64,000 nucleotides of DNA from Streptomyces filipinensis (GCF_014649495.1 NZ_BMTD01000010.1:261067-325066), one strand, 5' to 3'; positions 1-8,192 are shown, numbered from the stretch's first letter. Translations and numbers: made by a program. Notes: generated by a model not told the origin, from the sequence alone.

Positions 1-586
1 CGGCCGTCAGCGCCGCGAGGCGCATCGGCTCCGACGCCCGCAGCCCCGCCTGCTCGCGCGCCTCCGCGAACGCGAACAGCACCTCGTCCGCCTCGGTCAC
101 CCCGGCGAGCAGCATCACGTCGTTCAGACCCCACCCCGTGTACCAGGGCACGGTCCCGTCGAAGCGCCAGCCGCCCCCCTCCCGCCGGACGCGCACCGGG
201 ACGCGACGCGGATACGACCGCAGATGCGCGTACGCCACCCCGGACAGCAGCTCCCCCCGTGCCAGCGGGCCCAGCAACCGTTCCCGGACCGGGAGCCCGC
301 TCTGGGCCAGGGTCTGCACCGGAGTGTGGTGCTGGGTCTGCACGAACCACGTCGAACAGCAGGCCCCGGACAGGATCTCCGCGATCCGGCGGACCACGTC
401 CGGCGGCGCGCCCGAGCCGCCGTACGCGACCGGGGCGCCCGCTCCCAGCAGCCCCGACCGTTTCACCGCCTCGATGTGGCTGACCGGCACGCCCTCCTGG
501 TCGACGCGCTCGGCCTCGGGGATCAGCAGGTCCGTGGCGAGCCGGCGGGCGCGGTCGAGGAGCGGATGCGCGGTGGTGGCCGTCAT
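1..586 (-). CDS. Acyl-CoA dehydrogenase family protein (partial, cut by window edge)
   Basis: The reverse strand is open from an ATG at 586 to the window edge, giving about 195 residues with no stop. The N-terminal part is helical in character (MTATTAHPLLDRARRLATDL), followed by a GAGAPVAYGG-type segment and the run CCSTWFVQTQHHTP. This arrangement is typical of the N-terminal and middle domains of acyl-CoA dehydrogenase-like flavoproteins, which oxidise acyl-CoA or act as related monooxygenases. The C-terminal helical domain, with the catalytic base in the classical enzymes, lies outside the window, so substrate and activity cannot be judged. It diverges from the DGPF gene at 698 across a 111-bp gap. 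Confidence 0.75.
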   Translation of the reverse strand, partial: MTATTAHPLLDRARRLATDLLIPEAERVDQEGVPVSHIEAVKRSGLLGAGAPVAYGGSGAPPDVVRRIAEILSGACCSTWFVQTQHHTPVQTLAQSGLPVRERLLGPLARGELLSGVAYAHLRSYPRRVPVRVRREGGGWRFDGTVPWYTGWGLNDVMLLAGVTEADEVLFAFAEAREQAGLRASEPMRLAALTA

Positions 587-621
587 GCGGGGAATTCTGT
601 CCAGGAATTCTTCCGGCGTCG

Positions 622-645
622 TGTCGATCCGGGGCCGGACCGTTC
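622..645 (+). promoter_or_regulatory. Candidate ECF42-type promoter of the DGPF gene
   Basis: TGTCGA at 622-627 and CGTTC at 641-645 lie 53-76 nt before the DGPF start. ECF42 sigma factors in Streptomyces are reported to read promoters with TGTCGA at -35 and CG(A/T)TC at -10. An ECF42 gene lies at 3950. The 13-nt spacer was counted here but not compared with mapped promoters. No similar motif was seen in front of the ECF42 gene itself. Confidence 0.5.
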
Positions 646-697
646 GTGTAGGAGGTGTCAGGCACCCGAGAGACCCTGAAGACAACAGGAGGACGTC

Positions 698-1048
698 ATG
701 AAGCACTACCTGCTCAGTGTGGTCCAGCCGGCCGACGGCACCCCGCCCGCCCCCGACGCGCTCGCAGCGATCATGCGCGATGTGGAGGCCTTCAACGACG
801 AGCTGCGCGCCGCCGGGGCCTGGGTCTTCGCCGGCGGTCTGCACGGCCCCGAGACCGCCACCGTGCTCCGCCCCAAGGACGGTGAGGTCCTCATCACCGA
901 CGGCCCCTACGCCGAGGGCAAGGAGTACCTCGGCGGTCTGTGCCTGATCCGGGCGGCCGACCTGGACGAGGCCCTGGAGTGGGGCCGCAGGGCCGCCCTC
1001 GCCACGACGCTGCCCATCGAGGTACGGCCTTTCGTGGACCAGCACTAG
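698..1048 (+). CDS. YCII-related DGPF-domain protein
   Basis: A 116-residue protein of the YCII/DGPF family. The family signature appears as DGPYAEGKEYLGG near residue 67, and the short alpha/beta ferredoxin-like length fits. A good Shine-Dalgarno (AGGAGG at 689-694) fixes the ATG. DGPF proteins are usually encoded next to ECF42 sigma factors and are their main known targets; their biochemical function is unsettled. Here the partner sigma gene (3950) is 2.9 kb away rather than adjacent, separated by an unrelated sigma/anti-sigma pair and a degenerate gene. An ECF42-like promoter lies just upstream, so control by that sigma factor is a reasonable inference. Confidence 0.9.
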   Translation: MKHYLLSVVQPADGTPPAPDALAAIMRDVEAFNDELRAAGAWVFAGGLHGPETATVLRPKDGEVLITDGPYAEGKEYLGGLCLIRAADLDEALEWGRRAALATTLPIEVRPFVDQH

Positions 1049-1132
1049 CCGTGCATCCCGCCGGACCATCTCGCGGCCCGTACGAGGCGGTCGCGAGGTG
1101 ATCCGGGAGCGTGGCGAGGCGCTGCCCGGGGC

Positions 1133-1656
1133 TCACGCCAGCCTCTCGTCCTTGATCGCCAGCTGCTGGTCCCCCCTGCGGTAGGCCACGGTGCGGATGC
1201 CGAGCGCCTCCTTCAGCTGCCGGGCGGGCACGACCTGCGGAGTGGGCGCGGGTGCCCGCCCCGGCCTGGGACCACGCCGGGGGTGTCCGACGACAGGCCG
1301 GCGAGGTCCTTGCTGACGAAGTCGATCTGTGCGGTGCCGAGGTGACCGAGTTTCTCCAGGCGTGCCGCATGAGCTGGCGCCGGGTCATGCCGTGTTCGGA
1401 CGCCGGCGCGGCGGCGCCCCTGCCCGGAGAGGTCATGGGCATGGTCATGCTGGGCGCCGCCGAGCCGCCGAGCCGCCGAGCCGCCGGGCGTCCCGGCCGG
1501 CCGATGCCGGCCCGGGCCGGGCGCGAGGGAGCCGGTGCCCGCGGAAAGGGGTGACTGGCCGCACGCGCTCAGGAGTCCCGGTACACCGGCGGTGGCGACG
1601 GCCAGCCCGGCCGCACAGCGCGATCGGCGGCCCAAGGGGCGGAAGTTGACGTACAT
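1133..1656 (-). pseudogene. Decayed lipoprotein gene (frameshifted)
   Basis: From an ATG at 1656 the reverse strand encodes a lipoprotein-like signal: basic start (PLGRRSR), hydrophobic stretch and lipobox LLSAC followed by GQ. After that, protein-like sequence jumps between frames: GMTRRQLMRHAWRN in one, EKLGHLGTAQIDFVSKDLAG in a second, and VVPARQLKEALGIRTVAYR through QLAIKDERLA in a third, ending at a TGA at 1133-1135. No single frame is coherent. This looks like a lipoprotein gene broken by at least two frameshifts. The parental family is not recognised. It is divergent from the ECF sigma gene at 1804. Confidence 0.5.
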
Positions 1657-1803
1657 GATGTTCAGTCCCCACTGATCAGGTGATGCCGTCCGTGACGGCG
1701 CATGCCTGGTTCCACGGGCAGTGGTGTCGCACGGTTCGGTGGACACACATCTTTCTCAGGGCATCTCTGCAGCCAGTGGGTATGGCACGACAAACCAGCG
1801 CAT

Positions 1804-2424
1804 ATGCGTGATGATCGGCTTATGCCATGGAGTGCTCGAAAACGTGGCGAGGCGGCCGATCCGAATCGCTCCGGGCGCCGCGTTCCGGGTGACGGGACCG
1901 TTTCGACCACGGACGAGGAACTGCTCCGGGCTCTGTATGCCGAGCACGCAGGCCCACTGTTCCACTACGTGCTGCGACTTACCTCAGGAGACCGGCAGTG
2001 GGCCGAGGACGTCGTCCAGGAGACGCTGCTGCGGGCGTGGCAGCACCCCACCGCGTTCGAACCCGAACGCGGTCCGGCGCGCGCCTGGCTGTGCACGGTC
2101 GCCCGGCGCCTGGTCATCGACATGCTCCGGGCCCGGCAGGCGAGGCCGGCGGAGGTGGGCGGCGAGGCGCTGGAGCGGGCCGCGGAGCAGGCGCCGGGCG
2201 AGGACCGGATCGAGCAGGCGTTGCAGAGCTGGGCCGTGGCCGACGCCGTCCGGACGCTGTCCCCGGACCATCGCGCGGTCCTGCTGGAGACGTACTACCG
2301 GGGCCGGACCGTGGCGGAGGCCGCGGAGGTGCTGGGCATCCCGCCGGGCACCGTCAAGTCGCGGACGTACTACGCCCTGCACGCCCTCCGGCTGGCCGTG
2401 CGGGAACGGGGCATCGAGCCATGA
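1804..2424 (+). CDS. ECF RNA polymerase sigma factor (with cognate anti-sigma)
   Basis: About 206 residues with sigma region 2 (LYAEHAGPLFHYVLRL, then AEDVVQETLLRAW) and region 4 (LSPDHRAVLLETYYRG, VAEAAEVLGIPPGTVKSR). It directs RNA polymerase to a small regulon and is presumably held inactive by the membrane anti-sigma encoded 25 bp downstream. The layout resembles SigK/SigL-type ECFs paired with RskA-like anti-sigma factors. The start is uncertain: ATG 1804 has no clear Shine-Dalgarno, and ATG 1822 has GATGAT six bases upstream, which would suit a leaderless transcript. The frame is open further upstream, but that sequence does not resemble a sigma factor. Confidence 0.88.
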   Translation: MRDDRLMPWSARKRGEAADPNRSGRRVPGDGTVSTTDEELLRALYAEHAGPLFHYVLRLTSGDRQWAEDVVQETLLRAWQHPTAFEPERGPARAWLCTVARRLVIDMLRARQARPAEVGGEALERAAEQAPGEDRIEQALQSWAVADAVRTLSPDHRAVLLETYYRGRTVAEAAEVLGIPPGTVKSRTYYALHALRLAVRERGIEP

Positions 2425-2449
2425 CCACGGCATGGAGGAGGTGCCGGCC

Positions 2450-3241
2450 ATGAACGCGGACCATGACGCCCTCCGGCTGGCGCTGGGAGGATATGTCCTC
2501 GGCGTGCTGTCCCCGGCGGAGACGGAACAGGTGCGGGCGCACCTCGCCGAATGCGACGCGTGCCGGGCGGAACACGCCGAGCTGGCCGGACTTCCGGCGC
2601 TGCTCGCGACGGTCACCGCGGCGGAAGCCGAGGGCCGGCCCGTGTCCGTCGGCGACGAGGACCCGGCCGATCAGCTGGTGCGGCGGGCGGCGGAGAGCGC
2701 CGGGGGCTCGTTCCGGGCGCCGCCCGGCCCGTCCGCGGTGCCGCGGGCTCCCGAGGCGGGACTGCTCGACCGGATGCTTCGGCAGGCCGCTGCCCGGCGC
2801 CGCAGGACCTGGCGGTGGCAACTGGCCGGGGCGGCCGCCTCGTTGACGCTGGTCGCCGGGGCGGCGGTCGGCGGTACCTGGCTGGCGGTCGGCGGACCGG
2901 TGGCCGGTCGGGCGACACGGCCCGCACCGGTCACCCCGGCTCCGTCGCGCGTCTTCTCGGGAAGCGACCCCACCACCGGCGTCACCGCTTCGGTGCGGGT
3001 CTCGCCCTCGGCGTGGGGCAGTGTGCTGCAGGTCTCCGCCCGGGGGGCGCCCGCGGGCATCATCTGCCGGCTGCAGGCGATCGGGGCTGGTGGGACCAGG
3101 GCGGACGCCGCCACCTGGCGGGCGGGCGAGTATCCCGTCGGCACCACGATCCCCGGGGCGGTCCCGATGCCCCCGTCCGCCATCGAGCACTTCGAGATCG
3201 TCGCGGGCGACGGCCAGAAGCTGGTCACGATCCGGGCATGA
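2450..3241 (+). CDS. Anti-sigma factor, zinc-finger/RskA-like, membrane-anchored
   Basis: A 263-residue protein with an N-terminal anti-sigma zinc-binding motif (HLAECDAC, residues about 29-36), a linker of about 80 residues, one transmembrane helix (LAGAAASLTLVAGAAVGG) and an extracytoplasmic RskA-like C-terminal domain. The cytoplasmic part should bind the sigma factor encoded just upstream and release it on an external signal. GGAGGAGG at 2434-2441, 8 nt before ATG 2450, selects this start over the in-frame ATG at 2432. Translation follows the sigma stop by 25 bp, so the two are almost certainly one operon. Confidence 0.88.
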   Translation: MNADHDALRLALGGYVLGVLSPAETEQVRAHLAECDACRAEHAELAGLPALLATVTAAEAEGRPVSVGDEDPADQLVRRAAESAGGSFRAPPGPSAVPRAPEAGLLDRMLRQAAARRRRTWRWQLAGAAASLTLVAGAAVGGTWLAVGGPVAGRATRPAPVTPAPSRVFSGSDPTTGVTASVRVSPSAWGSVLQVSARGAPAGIICRLQAIGAGGTRADAATWRAGEYPVGTTIPGAVPMPPSAIEHFEIVAGDGQKLVTIRA

Positions 3242-3351
3242 GGCGAGCGGGGGTGCACCGGCTCACCGCCCAGCGGACGAATCGATGCCCACAAGATGCG
3301 CAAAAGGGGCGAATGGCTCGAACCATATGTGCTCGCCATCCGTAGAACTCA

Positions 3352-3825
3352 ATGAGTGCTCACATACAGGTTCCTACGCAGAAGAGCCAGAAGACCATGT
3401 TTGTGACCGATTCCCCCCGTGCCGGCCCACTCCCCGCGCGGTCCTGCCACCACCAGGCGATGCTCACCCTGCCCGCGCAGGAGGCGCATGTCCCCGCCGC
3501 CCGTCATCTCGCGGCCGAGCTGCTGGAGTGCTGGCGCGTGCCCGAGAGCGAGCGGGACTCCGCCGTCCTCATCGTCGACGAACTCGCCGCCAACGCCGCC
3601 CGGTACGGCCGCGAACGCATGACGCTGCTGCTCGTCCTCGACGGCGGCACCCTGCACATCGTGGTCACCGACTCCGGCACGGCGGTCGAGCGCGTCCATC
3701 GCGACGTGGCCCCGGACGAGCACGGCCGCGGCACCGGCATCGTCGACTCCCTCGCGCAGTCCACCGAGGTCCACCAGACCCGCGGCGGCCGGGAAGTACG
3801 CGCCTGTCTGCGGTGCCCGGCATGA
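3352..3825 (+). CDS. RsbW/SpoIIAB-like ATP-binding protein
   Basis: A 157-residue protein with the fold of the small GHKL ATPases used as anti-sigma kinases. The N-box is DELAANAARYG, followed by DSGTAV and the G2-like EHGRGTGIV. Streptomyces encodes dozens of these; they may phosphorylate anti-anti-sigma factors or bind sigma factors, but most have no known partner. No anti-anti-sigma gene is adjacent, and the neighbouring ECF sigma factors are not the usual partners. The start may be ATG 3352 or the internal ATG 3397; neither has a convincing ribosome binding site. Confidence 0.8.
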   Translation: MSAHIQVPTQKSQKTMFVTDSPRAGPLPARSCHHQAMLTLPAQEAHVPAARHLAAELLECWRVPESERDSAVLIVDELAANAARYGRERMTLLLVLDGGTLHIVVTDSGTAVERVHRDVAPDEHGRGTGIVDSLAQSTEVHQTRGGREVRACLRCPA

Positions 3826-3949
3826 CGGAGCCCGTACGCTTGCGACGGCCGGTCCCGGCAGGACCGCTGCCGTCCACCGGGCCGCACCCCACCCCATGGC
3901 CGGCGTCGTACGGGCCGGGGCGTGATCGGACAGGAGGGCACGGGCGCCC

Positions 3950-5149
3950 ATGCCGGACACCGTCGATGTCGAGGCCGTCTTCCGTGCCGAGTACGGGCGC
4001 GCGGTCTCCGTCCTCGTCCGCTTCCTCGGCGACATCGACCTCGCCGAGGAAGCCGTCCAGGACGCCTTCACCACCGCCGTACGCACCTGGCCCGAGGCCG
4101 GTGTGCCGCCGAGCCCGGCCGGCTGGATCATCACCACCGCACGCAACCGGGCGATCGACCGGCTGCGCCGCGAGTCCTCCCGGGACGCCCGGCACGCCGA
4201 GGCCGCCCGCCTGTACGCGTCCGACGCGCCGCCCGAGGAGGGCCCCGTGCGCGACGACCGGCTCCGCCTGATGTTCACCTGCTGCCACCCCGCGCTCGCC
4301 CTCCAGGCCCAAGTCGCCCTGACCCTGCGTCTCCTCGGCGGGCTGAGCACCGCCCAGATCGCCCGCGCCTTCCTGGTGCCGGAACCGACCCTCGCCCAGC
4401 GGCTGGTGCGGGCCAAAGCCAAGATCCGGGACGCGGGCATCCCCTACCGCGTGCCCCGCGACACCGATCTGCCCGCGCGGCTCGGCGGTGTTCTCGCCGT
4501 CGTCTACCTGATCTTCAACGAGGGCTACACCGGCGAGGCCGCCCTGTGCGCCGAGGCGCTCCGCCTGGGCCGGCTGCTCGCGGCCCTGATGCCGGACGAA
4601 CCCGAGGTCACCGGCCTGCTCGCGCTGATGCTGCTCACCGAGTCCCGTCGGCCCGCTCGGCGCGACGCCGACGGCGTCCTCGTCCCGCTGCCCGAGCAGG
4701 ACCGCTCCCGCTGGGACGGGGCCCTCATCGCCGAGGGCCAGGACCTGGTCCGGCGCTGTCTGCGCCACGGCCGGCCCGGCCCCTATCAGATCCAGGCCGC
4801 CATCAACGCCGTGCACGGCGACGCGCCCAGCGCCGCCGCCACCGACTGGCCGCAGATCCTGCGCCTGTACGACCAGCTCATGGCCGTGGCGCCGTCCCCG
4901 GTCGTCGCCCTGAACCGCGCGGTCGCCCTGGCCGAGACCCAGGGTCCCGCCGTGGCGCTCGACCTGGTCGACAGCCTGGACCTCGGCCGGTACCACGTGC
5001 TGCACGCCGTCCGCGCCGACCTGCTGCGCCGTCTGGGCCGCACCACCGAGGCGGCCACCGCGTACGGCCTGGCCGCCGAGCTGGCCGCGAGCGAGGCCGA
5101 GCGGGCCTATCTGGAGCGACGCCGACGGGAGACCGGCCCCGCCGCGTGA
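3950..5149 (+). CDS. ECF42-group RNA polymerase sigma factor with C-terminal extension
   Basis: A 399-residue sigma factor. Regions 2 and 4 fill the first ~170 residues (DLAEEAVQDAFTTAVRTWP; LGGLSTAQIARAFLVPEPTLAQRL). They are followed by a ~220-residue helical TPR/DUF6596-like extension. The pieces MFTCCHPAL and LIFNEGYTG are hallmarks of the ECF42 group. ECF42 members have no anti-sigma factor; the C-terminal extension is thought to control activity, and targets are usually DGPF genes. The only DGPF gene in the window is at 698, with a matching promoter. The Shine-Dalgarno (AGGAGG, 3932-3937) is 12 nt from the ATG, rather long. Confidence 0.92.
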   Translation: MPDTVDVEAVFRAEYGRAVSVLVRFLGDIDLAEEAVQDAFTTAVRTWPEAGVPPSPAGWIITTARNRAIDRLRRESSRDARHAEAARLYASDAPPEEGPVRDDRLRLMFTCCHPALALQAQVALTLRLLGGLSTAQIARAFLVPEPTLAQRLVRAKAKIRDAGIPYRVPRDTDLPARLGGVLAVVYLIFNEGYTGEAALCAEALRLGRLLAALMPDEPEVTGLLALMLLTESRRPARRDADGVLVPLPEQDRSRWDGALIAEGQDLVRRCLRHGRPGPYQIQAAINAVHGDAPSAAATDWPQILRLYDQLMAVAPSPVVALNRAVALAETQGPAVALDLVDSLDLGRYHVLHAVRADLLRRLGRTTEAATAYGLAAELAASEAERAYLERRRRETGPAA

Positions 5150-5179
5150 CCCTCGTCACCCCGGGCAGCCGGAATGAAC

Positions 5180-5209
5180 TTGAGAACCTGAAAGGTTGGC
5201 AAATACATC
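5180..5209 (+). promoter_or_regulatory. Candidate promoter with overlapping palindrome before aldehyde dehydrogenase
   Basis: A perfect short palindrome AACCT-GAA-AGGTT occupies 5185-5197. It directly follows a -35-like TTGAGA (5180-5185), with AT-rich sequence (AAATACAT, 5201-5208) where a -10 would fall. A protein bound at the palindrome would block this promoter. The stretch is notably AT-rich for the window. No regulator gene is adjacent. Confidence 0.35.
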
Positions 5210-5262
5210 CACCGACCCCTAGGCTCGGGCCGAACCAGCCCGTGCACCCCAGCGAGGCATCC

Positions 5263-6585
5263 GTGAACCACCACGCACCCGAGCGGCCCGCCGACCTCGT
5301 GGCCCGTCTGCGCGCCACCTTCGCCACCGGCCGCACCAAGCCCGTCGAGTGGCGCACCGGCCAGCTGCGCCGCCTGCGCGCGATGCTCACCGAGCGCGGG
5401 GCCGACCTCGCCACCGCCCTCCGCGCCGACCTCGGCAAGAGCAGCACCGAGGCCTACCGCACCGAGATCGACTTCACCGTCCGCGAGATCGACCACACCC
5501 TCGACCACCTCGCGCAGTGGCTGCGCCCCGAGCCCGCCCCGGTCCCGGCCCACCTCGGCGCCGACGCGAGGGCCTGGACGCAGTACGACCCCCTCGGCGT
5601 CGTCCTCGTCATCGCCCCCTGGAACTACCCGGCGCAGCTGCTGCTCGCCCCGATGGTCGGCGCCCTGGCCTCCGGCAACGCGGTCGTCGCCAAGCCCAGC
5701 GAGCTGGCCCCGGCCACCTCGGCCGCCCTCGCCGAGCTGATCCCGGCCTATCTCGACACCGACGCCGTCGCCGTGGTGGAGGGCGGCGTCCCGGAGACCA
5801 CGGCCCTGCTGGCCGAGCGCTTCGACCACATCTTCTACACCGGCAACGGCACGGTGGGCCGCGTCGTGATGCGCGCCGCCGCCGAGCACCTCACCCCGGT
5901 CACCCTCGAACTCGGCGGCAAGTCCCCGGTGTTCGTGGACCGGGACACCGACCTCGACGTGGTCGCGGACCGGCTCGCCCGCGGCAAGTTCCTCAACGCC
6001 GGCCAGACCTGCGTCGCCCCCGACTACGTGCTGGCCGACCCGGAGACCGCCGCCGCCCTGGAGCGCGCGCTGGTGCGTGCGGTGGAGGCGCTGTTCGGCA
6101 CGGACCCGCAGGCCTCGCCCGAATACGGCCGGATCGTCAACGAGCGGCACTTCGACCGGCTCTCCGGCCTCCTCGACTCCGGCCGGGTCGCGGTCGGCGG
6201 GGCGAGCGACCGTACGGCCAAGTACATCGCGCCCACCGTCCTCGCGGACGTCGACCCGAAGTCGCCCGTCATGCAGGAGGAGATCTTCGGCCCGATCCTG
6301 CCCCTCGTCACCGTGTCCGGCCTGGACGAGGCGATCGCCTTCATCAACGACCGTGACAAGCCGCTCGCGCTGTACGTGTTCAGCGAGTCCGAGGAGACCC
6401 GCGCCCGCATCGCCGCCGAGACCTCCTCCGGCGGCCTCGGCCACGGCCTTCCCCTCGCCCATCTCACCGTCTCCGACCTGCCGTTCGGCGGGGTGGGGGA
6501 GAGCGGCACGGGCAGCTACCACGGCCGGTACTCCATCGAGACGTTCAGCCACCGCAAGGCCGTCCTGGAGAAGCCGCTGGGCTGA
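5263..6585 (+). CDS. Class 3-like aldehyde dehydrogenase
   Basis: A 440-residue NAD(P)-dependent aldehyde dehydrogenase that oxidises aldehydes to acids. Visible features are VIAPWNYPAQ (cofactor-binding region), FYTGNGTVGR, the glutamate motif LELGGKSP, the nucleophile cysteine in NAGQTCVAPDY and the class-3-type ending LPFGGVGESG with SYHGRYSIETFSHRK. Length and ending match the short, often membrane-associated class 3 group. Coding similarity starts just after a GTG at 5263 with AGCGAGG upstream; GTG 5242 is an alternative. The gene stands alone behind a palindrome-containing promoter, and the physiological aldehyde is unknown. Confidence 0.93.
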   Translation: MNHHAPERPADLVARLRATFATGRTKPVEWRTGQLRRLRAMLTERGADLATALRADLGKSSTEAYRTEIDFTVREIDHTLDHLAQWLRPEPAPVPAHLGADARAWTQYDPLGVVLVIAPWNYPAQLLLAPMVGALASGNAVVAKPSELAPATSAALAELIPAYLDTDAVAVVEGGVPETTALLAERFDHIFYTGNGTVGRVVMRAAAEHLTPVTLELGGKSPVFVDRDTDLDVVADRLARGKFLNAGQTCVAPDYVLADPETAAALERALVRAVEALFGTDPQASPEYGRIVNERHFDRLSGLLDSGRVAVGGASDRTAKYIAPTVLADVDPKSPVMQEEIFGPILPLVTVSGLDEAIAFINDRDKPLALYVFSESEETRARIAAETSSGGLGHGLPLAHLTVSDLPFGGVGESGTGSYHGRYSIETFSHRKAVLEKPLG

Positions 6586-6830
6586 ACCGCGCTCCTTCGC
6601 ACCGGCTCCCCGCCCGCTCGCCGCACCGGCATCGCAGCCATGCGGCGGACGGGCGGCGCCGCGTTCCGCCCCGGCGCGGCCGGCGTGCCGGGAACCGCGG
6701 CCACGTCGTGGTGGGCGTCGCCGCGCCTGGGCCTCACACCGGCGGACGCCCGGAAACGGCTGGACGCCCTGCACCCCGCCCCCTCGGGGACGGGTGCCCC
6801 GGGCGCACGGCCGTTCGAGGGTCCGGTTGA

Positions 6831-6844
6831 CTACCATCGTGTAG
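6831..6844 (+). promoter_or_regulatory. Candidate BlaI/MecI operator
   Basis: CTAC-N6-GTAG lies 45-58 nt before the BlaI-family gene and overlaps a -35-like TTGACT (6827-6832). CTAC/GTAG half sites resemble operators of BlaI/MecI-type repressors, so autoregulation is likely. The rest of the 303-bp gap 6586-6888 shows nothing gene-like. Confidence 0.45.
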
Positions 6845-6888
6845 ACGGTCGCAACGACCGCAGACGAGGACGGGGTGAGGAACGTTCC

Positions 6889-7269
6889 ATGACCGAGGCG
6901 AAGGACGAGCGGCGGCCGGCCGGTGAACTCGAGGCGAGCGTCATGGCCGCGCTCTGGGCCGCCGGCGCACCACGGACGCCCGGCGAGGTCCAGCGGAGCC
7001 TCGGCACGGACCTGGCCCGTACGACGGTGACCACGATCCTCACCCGCCTGTACGACAAGGGAGTCGTCGAGCGGCACCGCCAGGGCCGCGGCTACGCCTA
7101 CGTCCCGGTGCGGGACGTCCAGGACGCCCAGGGCCTCACCGCCCGCCGGATGCACAGTGAGCTGGACCGGGACGACGACCGCCAGACGGTCCTCGCGCGT
7201 TTCGTCGCCCAGCTCAGCCCCGACGACGAACGCATTCTGCGAGACCTGCTCGAACCCGGCGAACGATGA
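6889..7269 (+). CDS. BlaI/MecI/CopY family transcriptional repressor
   Basis: A 126-residue winged-helix repressor. The family pattern runs from GELEASVMAALWAAG through TVTTILTRLYDKGVVERHRQGRGY to the C-terminal dimerisation helix. In this family the repressor is inactivated when a partner membrane metalloprotease senses a ligand. That partner is encoded immediately downstream and overlaps by 4 bp (ATGA at 7266-7269), a typical translationally coupled sensor/repressor pair. Starts upstream of ATG 6889 exist in frame, but family similarity begins here. No beta-lactamase gene is nearby, so the regulated function is unknown. Confidence 0.9.
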   Translation: MTEAKDERRPAGELEASVMAALWAAGAPRTPGEVQRSLGTDLARTTVTTILTRLYDKGVVERHRQGRGYAYVPVRDVQDAQGLTARRMHSELDRDDDRQTVLARFVAQLSPDDERILRDLLEPGER

Positions 7270-8192
7270 CCGCGCTCCTCCTGCTCCCGCTGCTGCTGCC
7301 CTTCGCCCTCCCGGCCCTGGCCCGCCGGGCGCTGGACCGGCTGGCCCCGGTCGCCGCGCTGTGGGCCGTCACCGCCTGCGCGGTGCTCCTCGCCGGCTGC
7401 TCGCTGGCCGCGCTCGGCTCGTTCGTCCTCGTCGGGCTGCTCAAGCTCCCCCTCTTCGCCGCGCTCGGCGAGCTGATCCACCCGCTGCGCACCGCCTCGG
7501 ACCTCGTCGTCCTGCCGGCCGCCGCGACCTCCGTCGGTGCGCTCGCCGTCTGCGGCTGGACCCTCGTCCGCTCGGTGCTGCGCGAGACCCGCGCCTTCCG
7601 TGCGGCCCGGACGGAGGCCGGGCGCGGCCCCGCGGCCGGCGACCTGTGCGTGGTGGACTCGCCCCGCCCGGACGCCTACGCGCTGCCCGGCCGCCCGCAC
7701 CGCGTCGTCGTCACCACCGCGATGCTGCGCAGCCTGGACGGACCCGAGCGCGAGGCGCTGTTCGCGCACGAGCGGGCGCACAACGACGGCGGACACCACT
7801 ACTTCCTCGCCGCCGCCGAACTCGCCGCGCACTGCCATCCGGCCCTGCGCCCGGTCCGCGAGACCATCCGGCTGGCCGCCGAGCGCGCCGCCGACGAGGC
7901 CGCCGCCGTCCGGGTCGGCGACCGGCGCCTGATCGCCCGGGCCATCGCCCGTGCGGCCCTCGCCGGTCAGGCCGCCCGCACCGAGCGAGCCGGCTTTGTG
8001 CCCGCCGCGACCACCGGCCCCGTCCCGCAGCGCGTCCAGGCCCTGCTGGCCGCCCCGCGCGCACCCCGGGCCGGCCGGACGATCGCCGGTCTCCTCATCG
8101 CCTGCACGGCGGTCTCCTGCGTGGCCTCGGCCGCGGGAATGGCCGACTTCCACCACCGGGTCGAGGTCGCCCAGGGCGACGAGACACCCTGA
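7266..8192 (+). CDS. M56 family membrane metalloprotease (BlaR1-like)
   Basis: A 308-residue integral membrane protease. Hydrophobic segments near residues 1-12, 30-60 and 75-100 precede the cytoplasmic protease domain with the zinc motif HERAH (family HExxH). A second helix carries ERAADEAA, supplying the third zinc ligand region, and one more transmembrane segment lies near the C-terminus (GLLIACTAVSCVASAAG). Unlike BlaR1 there is no penicillin-binding sensor domain, as in most actinobacterial members. It presumably cleaves or inactivates the BlaI-type repressor encoded upstream, with which it overlaps by 4 bp. Confidence 0.88.
   Translation: MTALLLLPLLLPFALPALARRALDRLAPVAALWAVTACAVLLAGCSLAALGSFVLVGLLKLPLFAALGELIHPLRTASDLVVLPAAATSVGALAVCGWTLVRSVLRETRAFRAARTEAGRGPAAGDLCVVDSPRPDAYALPGRPHRVVVTTAMLRSLDGPEREALFAHERAHNDGGHHYFLAAAELAAHCHPALRPVRETIRLAAERAADEAAAVRVGDRRLIARAIARAALAGQAARTERAGFVPAATTGPVPQRVQALLAAPRAPRAGRTIAGLLIACTAVSCVASAAGMADFHHRVEVAQGDETP

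Noticed and set aside
138..701. 187-residue open frame on the plus strand
   Set aside because: It is antisense to a coherent acyl-CoA dehydrogenase and gives Arg/Ser/Pro-rich low-complexity sequence typical of a GC-rich shadow frame.
3922..6585. 887-residue fusion of an Arg/Pro-rich region with aldehyde dehydrogenase
   Set aside because: The first half is the ECF42 gene read in the wrong frame. The dehydrogenase begins at GTG 5263.
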